Below, in pieces: positions 44,018 to 52,345 of a stretch of 64,000 nucleotides of DNA (position 1 is its first letter; each line of letters opens with the position of its first letter). The translations under genes and the position numbers were made by a program. Source of the stretch: Rhizobium sp. NFR07 (lineage in GTDB: Bacteria; Pseudomonadota; Alphaproteobacteria; Rhizobiales; Rhizobiaceae); contig NZ_FOKM01000023.1 of the NCBI RefSeq assembly GCF_900111905.1, forward strand, positions 1-64,000, in the 5' to 3' direction. The notes under the pieces were generated by a model. The model did not search any database and was not told where the DNA came from. It was given only the letters and a program-made list of their open reading frames with translations.

Positions 44018-47000
44018 ATGTCGATCAAGGCGAGCATCTACCACCTCACCCATTACAAGTATGACAGACCCGTCCGTCTCGGACCGCAAATTATCCGCCT
44101 GAAACCCGCCGCCCATTCGCGCACCAAGGTGCTGAGCCATTCGCTCAAGGTCACGCCCGAAAATCACTTCGTCAACCTGCAGCAGGACCCCTACGGCAAC
44201 TATCTCGCCCGCTTCGTCTTTCCCGACCCTGCGACCGAACTGAAGATCGAGGTCGATCTTGTCGCCGACATGACGGTCTATAATCCCTTCGACTTCTTCG
44301 TTGAGGAAGAGGCGACCAAGTGGCCCTTCGCGTATCCCGAAACGCTGGTCGAGGACCTTTCCATCTACCGCGAGCCGGAACCGGCGACGACGCGCCTGCA
44401 GGCCTTTCTCGATACGATCGACAGGACGGAAGGCCAGCCGACGGTCGACATGGTGGTCGGGCTCAACGCCCGCCTGCAGCAGCAGATCGGCTACGTCATC
44501 CGCATGGAACCGGGCGTACAGACGCCCGAAGAGACGCTGGAAAACGCCAGAGGCTCCTGCCGCGACACGAGCTGGCTTTTCGTGCAGATCCTGCGTCATC
44601 TCGGCTTTGCCGCCCGTTTCGTCTCCGGTTACCTGATCCAGCTGACGCCAGATCTGAAGGCGCTCGACGGCCCTTCCGGCACGGAAGTCGACTTCACCGA
44701 CCTGCATGCCTGGGCGGAAGTCTATCTTCCCGGCGCCGGCTGGGTCGGGCTCGACCCGACATCCGGTCTTCTCACCGGCGAAAGCCATATCCCGCTCGCC
44801 GCCACCCCGCATTACCGCAATGCCGCGCCGATCTCCGGCGGCTATTTCGGCGAGGCAGAAACCTCGTTCGACTTCGCCATGAACGTCACCCGCGTCGCCG
44901 AGCATCCGCGCATCACCAAGCCGTTTTCCGACGAGAGCTGGGACGCGCTCAACGATCTCGGCGAACAGGTCGACCGGGTGCTCGAAGCGCAGGACGTACG
45001 CCTCACCATGGGCGGCGAACCGACGTTCGTCTCCATCGACGATTTCGAGTCTGGAGAATGGAATACCGACGCCGTCGGCCCGACCAAACGGGAAAAGGCA
45101 GACGTCCTGATCCGCAAGCTGCGCGAAAAATTCGCGCCCGGCGGCTTCCTGCATTACGGCCAGGGTAAGTGGTATCCGGGCGAAAGCCTGCCGCGCTGGA
45201 CCTTCTCGCTCTATTGGCGCAAGGACGGCAACCCGATCTGGAAAAACCCGGATCTCGTTGCCCGCGAAGGCGGCGACTACAAGGTCGGCGAGGACGAGTC
45301 GCAGAAATTCCTCGCGGCACTCGCCGGCGAACTCGGTATCGGCGCCGACATGGTCGTGCCGGCCTACGAGGACCCGGCGGAATGGATCATCAAGGAAGGC
45401 TCGCTGCCCGACAATGTCGATCCGTCCAATTCCAAGCTCAAGGATCCGGAAGAGCGCAACCGCCTTGCCCGCGTCTTCGAACGCGGCCTGACGAAGCCTA
45501 CCGGCCATGTCCTGCCGGTTCAGGCCTGGCAGGCCCAGGCGCGCGGAAAGCCCGGTGAAAAGCGCTGGATCAGCGAGAAATGGAACACCCGCCGCGGCCG
45601 CATCTTCCTCGTGCCCGGCGACAGTCCCGTCGGCTACCGTCTGCCGCTCGGCACCCTGCCCTATATTCCGCCATCGCAGTTTCCCTATATCCACGAGGCC
45701 GATCCCTCCATCCCCCGCTCCTCCTTGCCCGAGACCATCGTGCCCGCAGGGCGCGGGGCGACGGAAGGCCGGGCGATGCCGGAATCATCCTTCACGGCCG
45801 GCGATGCGGCCAATCCCGGCCGTGTCGAGCAGACCCTCGGCGACATCGGTGGCGCAGTACGCACCGCAATCTCCGTCGAACCGCGCGACGGCCGCCTCTG
45901 CGTCTTCATGCCGCCGGTGGAAAAGATCGAGGACTATCTCGAACTGATCGCCGCCGCTGAAAACGCGGCAACGGAACTCGGCCTGCCGGTCCATATCGAA
46001 GGTTATGCGCCACCCCATGACGAGCGCATCAACGTCATCCGCGTCGCCCCCGATCCCGGCGTCATCGAGGTCAACATCCATCCGGCCGCAAGCTGGAAGG
46101 AGACGGTCGACATCACAACGACCATCTACGAGGAAGCCCGCCAGACACGCCTAGGCGCCGACAAGTTCATGATCGACGGCCGCCATACCGGCACCGGCGG
46201 CGGCAACCATGTCGTGGTCGGCGGCGCCAATCCGAACGACAGCCCGTTCCTGCGCCGTCCAGACCTTTTGAAGAGCCTCGTGCTGCACTGGCAGCGCCAC
46301 CCTTCGCTCTCCTATCTCTTCTCCGGTCTGTTCATCGGCCCGACCTCCCAGGCGCCGCGCATCGACGAGGCCCGTCATGATTCCATGTACGAGCTGGAGA
46401 TCGCGCTGTCCCAGGTGCCGGCACCCGGACAGGGCCAGCCGCCTCTGCCCTGGCTTGTCGACCGCCTGTTCCGCAATCTCCTGACCGACGTCACCGGCAA
46501 TACCCACCGTTCGGAAATCTGCATCGACAAGCTGTTCTCGCCGGATGGCCCGACGGGCCGCCTCGGCCTCGTCGAGTTCCGCGGTTTCGAAATGCCGCCG
46601 AATGCCCGCATGTCGCTCGCCCAGCAATTGCTGGTGCGCGCGCTGATCGCCCGCTTCTGGAAGAACCCGCTGCAGGGCAAGTTCGTCCGCTGGGGCACGG
46701 CGCTCGCCGACCGCTTCATGCTCGGCCATTACATCTGGGCCGATTTCATGGACGTGCTGCAGGACCTGCGCGAAAACGGCTTCGACCTGCGCCCCGAATG
46801 GTTCGAGGCGCAGCTGGAATTCCGCTTCCCCTTCTTCGGCGAGGTCGAATACGAAGGCGCGAAGCTGGAACTGCGTCAGGCGCTCGAACCCTGGCACGTC
46901 ATGGGCGAACAGGGTGCGATCGGCGGCACGGTGCGTTATGTCGACAGCTCGGTCGAACGCCTCCAGGTGCGGCTGGAGACGACCAACCCGTCCCGCTACA

Positions 47001-47374
47001 CCGTCGCCTGCAACGGCCGCGCCGTGCCGCTGACGGCCACCGGTCAGTCCGGCGTCTCGGTCGCCGGCGTCCGCTTCAAGGCCTGGCAGCCACGATCCGG
47101 CCTCCATCCGATGCTGCCGGTCAACTCGCCCTTGACCTTCGATGTCTACGATACCTGGTCGGCAAGGTCTGTTGGCGGCTGCAGATACCATGTTGCGCAT
47201 CCGGGCGGTCGCAATTATGAGACCTTCCCAGTGAACGGCAACGAGGCGGAAGCGCGACGGCTGGCGCGGTTCGAGCCCTGGGGTCATACGGCGGGATCCT
47301 ATCCCCTGATGCCGGAAACACCCTCGCCCGAATTCCCGCTGACGCTCGATCTTCGCCGCCCCCAAGGAGTATGA
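44018..47374 (+). CDS. Transglutaminase-domain plus DUF2126 (putative amidoligase) protein
   Basis: A 1118-residue two-part protein. The N-terminal 290 residues are a bacterial transglutaminase-like N domain and papain-fold core: Cys in ENARGSCRDTSWLF (near 182), His in DLHAWAEVYLPGAG, Asp in VGLDPTSGL. From about residue 325 (VRLTMGGEPTFVSIDDFESG) the rest is DUF2126, described in Pfam as a putative amidoligase enzyme. The domain order and length are normal for COG4196-type proteins. First gene of a three-gene unit with a predicted peptide-ligase and another transglutaminase, and probably used in making or trimming a peptide-like compound; the product is unknown. Confidence 0.9.
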   Translation: MSIKASIYHLTHYKYDRPVRLGPQIIRLKPAAHSRTKVLSHSLKVTPENHFVNLQQDPYGNYLARFVFPDPATELKIEVDLVADMTVYNPFDFFVEEEATKWPFAYPETLVEDLSIYREPEPATTRLQAFLDTIDRTEGQPTVDMVVGLNARLQQQIGYVIRMEPGVQTPEETLENARGSCRDTSWLFVQILRHLGFAARFVSGYLIQLTPDLKALDGPSGTEVDFTDLHAWAEVYLPGAGWVGLDPTSGLLTGESHIPLAATPHYRNAAPISGGYFGEAETSFDFAMNVTRVAEHPRITKPFSDESWDALNDLGEQVDRVLEAQDVRLTMGGEPTFVSIDDFESGEWNTDAVGPTKREKADVLIRKLREKFAPGGFLHYGQGKWYPGESLPRWTFSLYWRKDGNPIWKNPDLVAREGGDYKVGEDESQKFLAALAGELGIGADMVVPAYEDPAEWIIKEGSLPDNVDPSNSKLKDPEERNRLARVFERGLTKPTGHVLPVQAWQAQARGKPGEKRWISEKWNTRRGRIFLVPGDSPVGYRLPLGTLPYIPPSQFPYIHEADPSIPRSSLPETIVPAGRGATEGRAMPESSFTAGDAANPGRVEQTLGDIGGAVRTAISVEPRDGRLCVFMPPVEKIEDYLELIAAAENAATELGLPVHIEGYAPPHDERINVIRVAPDPGVIEVNIHPAASWKETVDITTTIYEEARQTRLGADKFMIDGRHTGTGGGNHVVVGGANPNDSPFLRRPDLLKSLVLHWQRHPSLSYLFSGLFIGPTSQAPRIDEARHDSMYELEIALSQVPAPGQGQPPLPWLVDRLFRNLLTDVTGNTHRSEICIDKLFSPDGPTGRLGLVEFRGFEMPPNARMSLAQQLLVRALIARFWKNPLQGKFVRWGTALADRFMLGHYIWADFMDVLQDLRENGFDLRPEWFEAQLEFRFPFFGEVEYEGAKLELRQALEPWHVMGEQGAIGGTVRYVDSSVERLQVRLETTNPSRYTVACNGRAVPLTATGQSGVSVAGVRFKAWQPRSGLHPMLPVNSPLTFDVYDTWSARSVGGCRYHVAHPGGRNYETFPVNGNEAEARRLARFEPWGHTAGSYPLMPETPSPEFPLTLDLRRPQGV

Positions 47375-47380
47375 CGTCTA

Positions 47381-49801
47381 GTGACCAAGGCACCGTTGAG
47401 CGAACGCCGCAGGGATGAGGAGATCGAAAACGATCCGATCCTCGGCTATGCCGCGTTTCCCGGTGTCGCCGACGAGATGCTGGACGCCGATGGCGAGATC
47501 AAGCCGGTCTGGCAGAACCTCATCGCCCGCCTCAGCCGTCTCAACGAAGGCGATCTCCACGAACGCTTCGCCCGTGCCGACCGTTACCTGCGCGATGCCG
47601 GTGTCTTCTACCGCACCTATGGCGGCCCCGGCGAAGGCGGATCGGGCGAGCGCAACTGGCCGCTCTCCCATATTCCGGTCCTGATCGACGAGAAGGAATG
47701 GGCCGGCATTGCCAGCGGCCTGAAGCAGCGCGCCGACGTGCTGGAAGCCATGATCGCCGATATCTACGGCGAGAACCGGCTGGTGCAGGAAGGCGTCCTG
47801 CCGCCCCAGCTCGTCGCCGCCAATCCGGAATTCCTGCGCCCGCTGGTCGGCGTGAAGCCGGTCGGAGGCCATTACCTGCATTTCTGTTCCTTCGAGATCG
47901 GCCGCGGGCCGGATGGCAACTGGTGGGTTCTGGCCGACCGCACCCAGGCACCGTCTGGCGCCGGCTTCGCGTTGGAAAACCGCGTCGCCACCACCCGTTC
48001 CTTCTCCGATATCTACGGCGAAACCCACGTCCATCGCCTCGCCTCCTTCTTCGGCGCCTTCCGCGATGCGCTGCAGTCGCGCAAGCAGTATCCGGATGAC
48101 CGTATCGCCGTTCTCTCGCCCGGCCCGGCGAACGAGACCTATTTCGAACACGCCTATATCGCCCGCTATCTCGGCTTCATGCTGCTCGAAGGCGAAGACC
48201 TGACGGTCGTCAACGACCGCGTCATGGTGCGCACCGTGGCGGGTCTCAAACCGATCGGCGTGCTATGGCGCCGCCTCGACGCTTCATACGCCGATCCGCT
48301 GGAGCTCGACCAGAACTCCCATATCGGCACGCCCGGCATGGTGCAGGCGCTGCGCGCCGGCTCGCTGACGCTGGTCAATGCGCTCGGCTCCGGCATTCTG
48401 GAAACCCGTGCCTTCCTCGCCTTTGCGCCGATCATCTGCCGCCGCCTGCTCGGCGAGGATCTGCTCATGCCGTCGATAGCCACCTGGTGGTGCGGCCAGA
48501 AGTCCGAACGCGAGCATGTGGCCAAGAATATCGAGCGCATGGTCATCGGCCCCGCCTATTCCCGCCTGCCCTTCTTCGACGACAACGGCCAGTCCGTGCT
48601 CGGCTCGACGCTGCGCGAGACCGCGAAGGACACGGTCGGCGACTGGCTTGCCGGCGAAGGCGCAAAACTCGTCGGCCAGGAAGTCGTGACGCTCTCGACC
48701 ACGCCCGCCTGGGTCAACGGCAAGCTGACCCCGCGGCCGATGTCGCTGCGCGTCTTCGCCGCCCGCACGGAAAACGGCTGGGAGATCATGCCCGGCGGTT
48801 TTGCCCGCATCGGCACCGGCGACGATGTCGCCGCGATCGCCATGCAGTCGGGCGGCGCCGCCGCCGATGTCTGGATCGTCTCGGAAAAGCCGGTTAGCAA
48901 GTCGACGCTGCTGCCGCCGGAGGAAAGCTTCACCCGCAACATGCCGGGCTCGCTGCCGAGCCGCGCCGCCGACAATCTCTACTGGCTCGGCCGCTATATC
49001 GAACGGTCCGAAGGCGCCTTGCGCATCCTGCGCGCCTGGCACCTGCGTTATGCGGAATCGGCCAATCCGAACGTGCCGCTGCTGGCCGATGTCGCGCGCT
49101 ATCTGAAGTCCATCGACATGGACATGACGAAGGCGGTGCCGGCGCCGCTGCTCGCCAACATCAACAGCGCGATCTATTCGGCGAGCAACATCCGCGACCG
49201 TTTCTCGCCGGACGGATGGCTGGCGCTGACCGACCTCGCCAAGACCGCCAAGCGCTTCCATGAAGCGGCCCAGGCAGGCGACGATGCCGCCCATGCGATG
49301 ACCATTCTCCTGCGCAAGCTCGCGGGCTTTGCCGGTCTGGTGCATGAAAACATGTATCGCTTCACCGGCTGGCGCTTCCTGTCGGTCGGCCGCCATCTGG
49401 AACGCGCCCTGCACATGACCCGCTTGCTCGGCCACATGTCCGGCCCGGATGCGCCGGACGGCGCGCTCGACATGCTGCTGGAGATCGGCGACAGCGTCAT
49501 GACCCACCGCCGCCGCTACAACGTCAATACGGTACGCCTGACGGTGAACGACCTATTGGCGCTCGATCCGCTCAACCCGCGCTCGATCCTGTTCCAGCTG
49601 AACGAGATCCGCACCGAGGTGGAAAAGCTGCCCAACGCCTTCGTCAACGGTCAGATGTCGCCCTTCTACCGCGAAACGATGCGCCTGCATTCCGGCCTCG
49701 CGGTGATGACGCCGGAGACCATCGACAAGGACGTCTACCGGCGGCTGGAGAAGGATCTCGAAAACCTGTCCGACCTTTTCGGCCAGACCTATTTCCACTG
49801 A
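47381..49801 (+). CDS. Circularly permuted ATP-grasp plus alpha-E domain protein
   Basis: An 806-residue fusion. The N-terminal half (about 1-480) is the circularly permuted type-2 ATP-grasp domain (DUF404/DUF407; FGAFRDALQSRKQYPDDRIA, KPIGVLWRRLDASYADPLEL, SIATWWCGQKSEREHVAKNI). The C-terminal half (from LPSRAADNLYWLGRYIERSE, about 525) is the helical alpha-E domain (DUF403). In many genomes these are separate proteins; here they are fused. The start is a GTG at 47381, 6 bp after the upstream stop, with AAGGAG 10-11 nt away. ATP-grasp members ligate carboxylates to amines; the substrate here is not known. Confidence 0.9.
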   Translation: MTKAPLSERRRDEEIENDPILGYAAFPGVADEMLDADGEIKPVWQNLIARLSRLNEGDLHERFARADRYLRDAGVFYRTYGGPGEGGSGERNWPLSHIPVLIDEKEWAGIASGLKQRADVLEAMIADIYGENRLVQEGVLPPQLVAANPEFLRPLVGVKPVGGHYLHFCSFEIGRGPDGNWWVLADRTQAPSGAGFALENRVATTRSFSDIYGETHVHRLASFFGAFRDALQSRKQYPDDRIAVLSPGPANETYFEHAYIARYLGFMLLEGEDLTVVNDRVMVRTVAGLKPIGVLWRRLDASYADPLELDQNSHIGTPGMVQALRAGSLTLVNALGSGILETRAFLAFAPIICRRLLGEDLLMPSIATWWCGQKSEREHVAKNIERMVIGPAYSRLPFFDDNGQSVLGSTLRETAKDTVGDWLAGEGAKLVGQEVVTLSTTPAWVNGKLTPRPMSLRVFAARTENGWEIMPGGFARIGTGDDVAAIAMQSGGAAADVWIVSEKPVSKSTLLPPEESFTRNMPGSLPSRAADNLYWLGRYIERSEGALRILRAWHLRYAESANPNVPLLADVARYLKSIDMDMTKAVPAPLLANINSAIYSASNIRDRFSPDGWLALTDLAKTAKRFHEAAQAGDDAAHAMTILLRKLAGFAGLVHENMYRFTGWRFLSVGRHLERALHMTRLLGHMSGPDAPDGALDMLLEIGDSVMTHRRRYNVNTVRLTVNDLLALDPLNPRSILFQLNEIRTEVEKLPNAFVNGQMSPFYRETMRLHSGLAVMTPETIDKDVYRRLEKDLENLSDLFGQTYFH

Positions 49802-49822
49802 CATCAGGAGAGGAACGCGCCG

Positions 49823-50716
49823 ATGCTCTACGACCTCTCCCTTCATATGGGCTATGCCTACGACGTGCCGGCCTCCGGTGCCCGTCATGTCATCCGCGTG
49901 CTGCCGCTGTCGCTGCCCGACCGCCAGCGGCTGATCGCCGGCTCGGTCACCGTCTCGCCCACGGTCGACGAGAAAACGACGTTCATCGATTTCTTCGGCC
50001 AGCAGGCAACCTCGGTCTTCCTGCGCGCACCCCATGAGCGGCTCGACATCCGCATGCATGCGCGCGTCATGGTGGAGGCCCCGACCATGACGGCAGATCT
50101 TTCGCCCACACTGGACATGCTGCGCCGCGAACTCGCCGACATCTGGTCGGTCGACCCGTCCTCGCCCCATCACCTGACCGGCACCAGCCCGAGGCTGCCC
50201 GAGGACCCGGAAATCGCCGCCTATGTGCGCGACATCGCAAAGCCCGGCCGAGTAGACCGCGAGATGACGATCCGTGAGATCGCAACCGCGCTCTGCACCC
50301 GCATCCACAAGGACTTCAAATACGATTCCGAGGCGACGACGGTGGACTCGACGCCACGCGAGGCCTTCAGGCTGAAGCGCGGCGTCTGCCAGGATTTCGC
50401 CCATGTGATGATCGTGGGCTTGAGAAGCCTCGGCATTCCGGCAGGCTACGTTTCCGGCTTCCTGCGCACCATTCCGCCGCCGGGCAAGGAGCGTCTCGAA
50501 GGCGCCGACGCCATGCATGCCTGGGTGCGCGTCTGGTGCGGCGACGCGCTCGGTTATGTCGAGTTCGATCCGACCAATGACATCGCCGCCGGCAGCGACC
50601 ATATCGTCGTCGCCTATGGCCGCGACTATTCCGACATCGCTCCCGTGATCGGGGTGCTCAAAGGTTACGGAAATCAAAAGGCCGACCAGGCAGTTGACGT
50701 GATTCCGGTCAAATAG
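49823..50716 (+). CDS. Transglutaminase-family (papain-fold) protein
   Basis: A 297-residue protein of the bacterial transglutaminase-like family. The Cys is in KRGVCQDFAHVMIVGLRSLG, His in DAMHAWVRVWCGDALG, and Asp in VEFDPTNDIAAGSDHI, giving a complete triad. N-terminal beta-domain (LSLHMGYAYDVPASGARHVI) as in the usual arrangement. Begins 21 bp after the ATP-grasp/alpha-E gene with AGGAGAGGA upstream, and ends the three-gene cluster. Likely a peptidase or amide-transfer enzyme acting with its two partners. Confidence 0.92.
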   Translation: MLYDLSLHMGYAYDVPASGARHVIRVLPLSLPDRQRLIAGSVTVSPTVDEKTTFIDFFGQQATSVFLRAPHERLDIRMHARVMVEAPTMTADLSPTLDMLRRELADIWSVDPSSPHHLTGTSPRLPEDPEIAAYVRDIAKPGRVDREMTIREIATALCTRIHKDFKYDSEATTVDSTPREAFRLKRGVCQDFAHVMIVGLRSLGIPAGYVSGFLRTIPPPGKERLEGADAMHAWVRVWCGDALGYVEFDPTNDIAAGSDHIVVAYGRDYSDIAPVIGVLKGYGNQKADQAVDVIPVK

Positions 50717-50848
50717 ACCCGTTTTGGTGCTGATTTCGGCCGATCGTTAAAACTTGACGATTGGTTTTAGGGCTTATTCAAGAGCTGAGGCCTAGGAAAA
50801 TCCCCATCTGTTCGAATGACTCGAGCGCCGACCGGGGACCACCATATT

Positions 50849-52018
50849 ATGTCCATTTTCAAGCGGCTCGCTGCCGACCGCAGCGGCAATTTTGGTATGA
50901 TGACGGCAATCATGCTGCCGGTGCTTCTGGGGGGCGCTGGTCTCATGATCGATTTTTCGAACATGATGCTCTCACGCCACGAGCTTCAAAACGCCACGGA
51001 CGCCGCAGCTTTGGCAGCGGCGACCTCGCTGGCGCGCGATTCTGCCGCCACTGCAGAGTCCGCGAAAACCATGGCCATCGATTTCGTCAAAGCCCAGATG
51101 TCCAACGTCGTCGGCAGCAAGACACTCGAAGATATTGTCAAATCGACCACAGCAACGGTAGCCACGACAACGACCTCGGATGGGAAGCGTTACGATATCG
51201 TCGTTTCGTCGAATTATACGCTCAGCCTTACGCCCCTGATGCAGGTTCTCGGCAAGAGCACGACCCAGATCGGCGCATCCAGTTCGACGACGAGTGGCAT
51301 CAGCCAGACAAAAAGCGCTTTGTCGATGACCCTTGTCCTGGATGAATCCGGCTCGATGCTTGCCAATACCGGGGAGAAAATCCTGCCGGAAAAGAAATGC
51401 AACCAGTACAACGACAACGGCGCTCTCGTCAGCAGAAACGCCACCTGCTACGTCAAGAAGATCGAAGCGCTCAAGACCGCTGCCAATCTGCTCCTCGATC
51501 AGCTCGACAAGGCTGATCCGAAATCCAAATACGTCCGCACCAATGCGATCGCGTGGAGCAGCGAGATCCAGGATGACAGCGATTTCGCATGGGGCACGAA
51601 CAAGACGAGAAATGACGTCATCGAGGACATGTCGGCGGGTGGCGGCACAGAATCCTACGTTCCGATGAAGCAGGCTTTCGATGATCTCACCAAGACCGGC
51701 TCGAAATCGGAGGAGAAGATTCATCTGGATGCGGGCAATACCAAACTGACCAAATACATCGTGTTCATGACCGACGGAAACAACAACAGTACTTGGTCTG
51801 ACACATATACGCTCGCCACATGCAAATCCGCCAAGGACGCAGGCATTAAAATCTACTCGATAGCATTCATGGCACCCACCCGGGCTCAAAGCTTCCTCAA
51901 CAGCTGCTCCAGTGGGGCTGGCTACTATTTCAAGGCAGAGAGCATGGATGATCTCCTCGGCGCGTTCAAAGCGATCGGTGAGGAAGCCAGCGCGAACAAG
52001 ACACTGCTGACGCAATAG
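50849..52018 (+). CDS. TadG-like protein with von Willebrand factor A domain
   Basis: A 389-residue protein. It begins MSIFKRLAADRSGNFGMMTA with the prepilin-like/TadE-type hydrophobic N-terminus (about residues 16-36, MMTAIMLPVLLGGAGLMIDF) and the HELQNATDAAALAAA stretch common to TadG-type pilus proteins. The VWA domain has the MIDAS DxSxS in LVLDESGSML (near 175) and later FMTDGNNN. It is probably anchored in the inner membrane with a large exposed domain. No other tad genes are next to it. The first ATG of the open frame lies 33 bp earlier; 50849 is the better match to the family N-terminus. Confidence 0.85.
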   Translation: MSIFKRLAADRSGNFGMMTAIMLPVLLGGAGLMIDFSNMMLSRHELQNATDAAALAAATSLARDSAATAESAKTMAIDFVKAQMSNVVGSKTLEDIVKSTTATVATTTTSDGKRYDIVVSSNYTLSLTPLMQVLGKSTTQIGASSSTTSGISQTKSALSMTLVLDESGSMLANTGEKILPEKKCNQYNDNGALVSRNATCYVKKIEALKTAANLLLDQLDKADPKSKYVRTNAIAWSSEIQDDSDFAWGTNKTRNDVIEDMSAGGGTESYVPMKQAFDDLTKTGSKSEEKIHLDAGNTKLTKYIVFMTDGNNNSTWSDTYTLATCKSAKDAGIKIYSIAFMAPTRAQSFLNSCSSGAGYYFKAESMDDLLGAFKAIGEEASANKTLLTQ

Positions 52019-52020
52019 TC

Positions 52021-52113
52021 CGGGCAAAGACGGTATTCATCGCACCGCTGGTCGAGGCCTTCGGCGAGATCGCCGACAAGGCGGCCAAGCAGACGGTGCG
52101 CCTAACCAACTGA
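52021..52113 (+). pseudogene. Possible C-terminal remnant of a second TadG-like gene
   Basis: In the frame starting at 52021 the 30 codons translate to a segment ending VEAFGEIADKAAKQTVRLTN before a TGA at 52111-52113. The style and the terminal RLTN resemble the ends of TadG-like proteins (compare AFKAIGEEASANKT at the end of the intact gene). It starts 2 bp after the intact stop. It may be the remainder of a tandem copy lost by recombination. Short, so uncertain. Confidence 0.35.
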
Positions 52114-52135
52114 TCCCGGCCTGCCCTTACCAAGG

Positions 52136-52158
52136 CCCCGCCCTCACCGGCGGGGTTT
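52136..52158 (+). terminator. Terminator downstream of the TadG-like gene
   Basis: Stem CCCCGCC-CTCACC-GGCGGGG followed by TTTCTTGTTT. The region 52019-52345 otherwise holds the gene remnant and the presumed glgP promoter; no clear -35/-10 pair was assigned. Confidence 0.8.
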
Positions 52159-52345
52159 CTTGTTTCAACGCCGGACGGCATAGGACAGTATGTCGTCGCG
52201 AGAAAGCCATCACCCTGGGTTAGGGCTCGCAAATACGCCGTTGCAAGGCGTTCACATCGGTGCATAACTGTGCCGGTAACATTCTGCCATATCGACTGAA
52301 TCGGACATTCCTCCACCCGCTCAACCGAGAACAATTGGCGACTTC

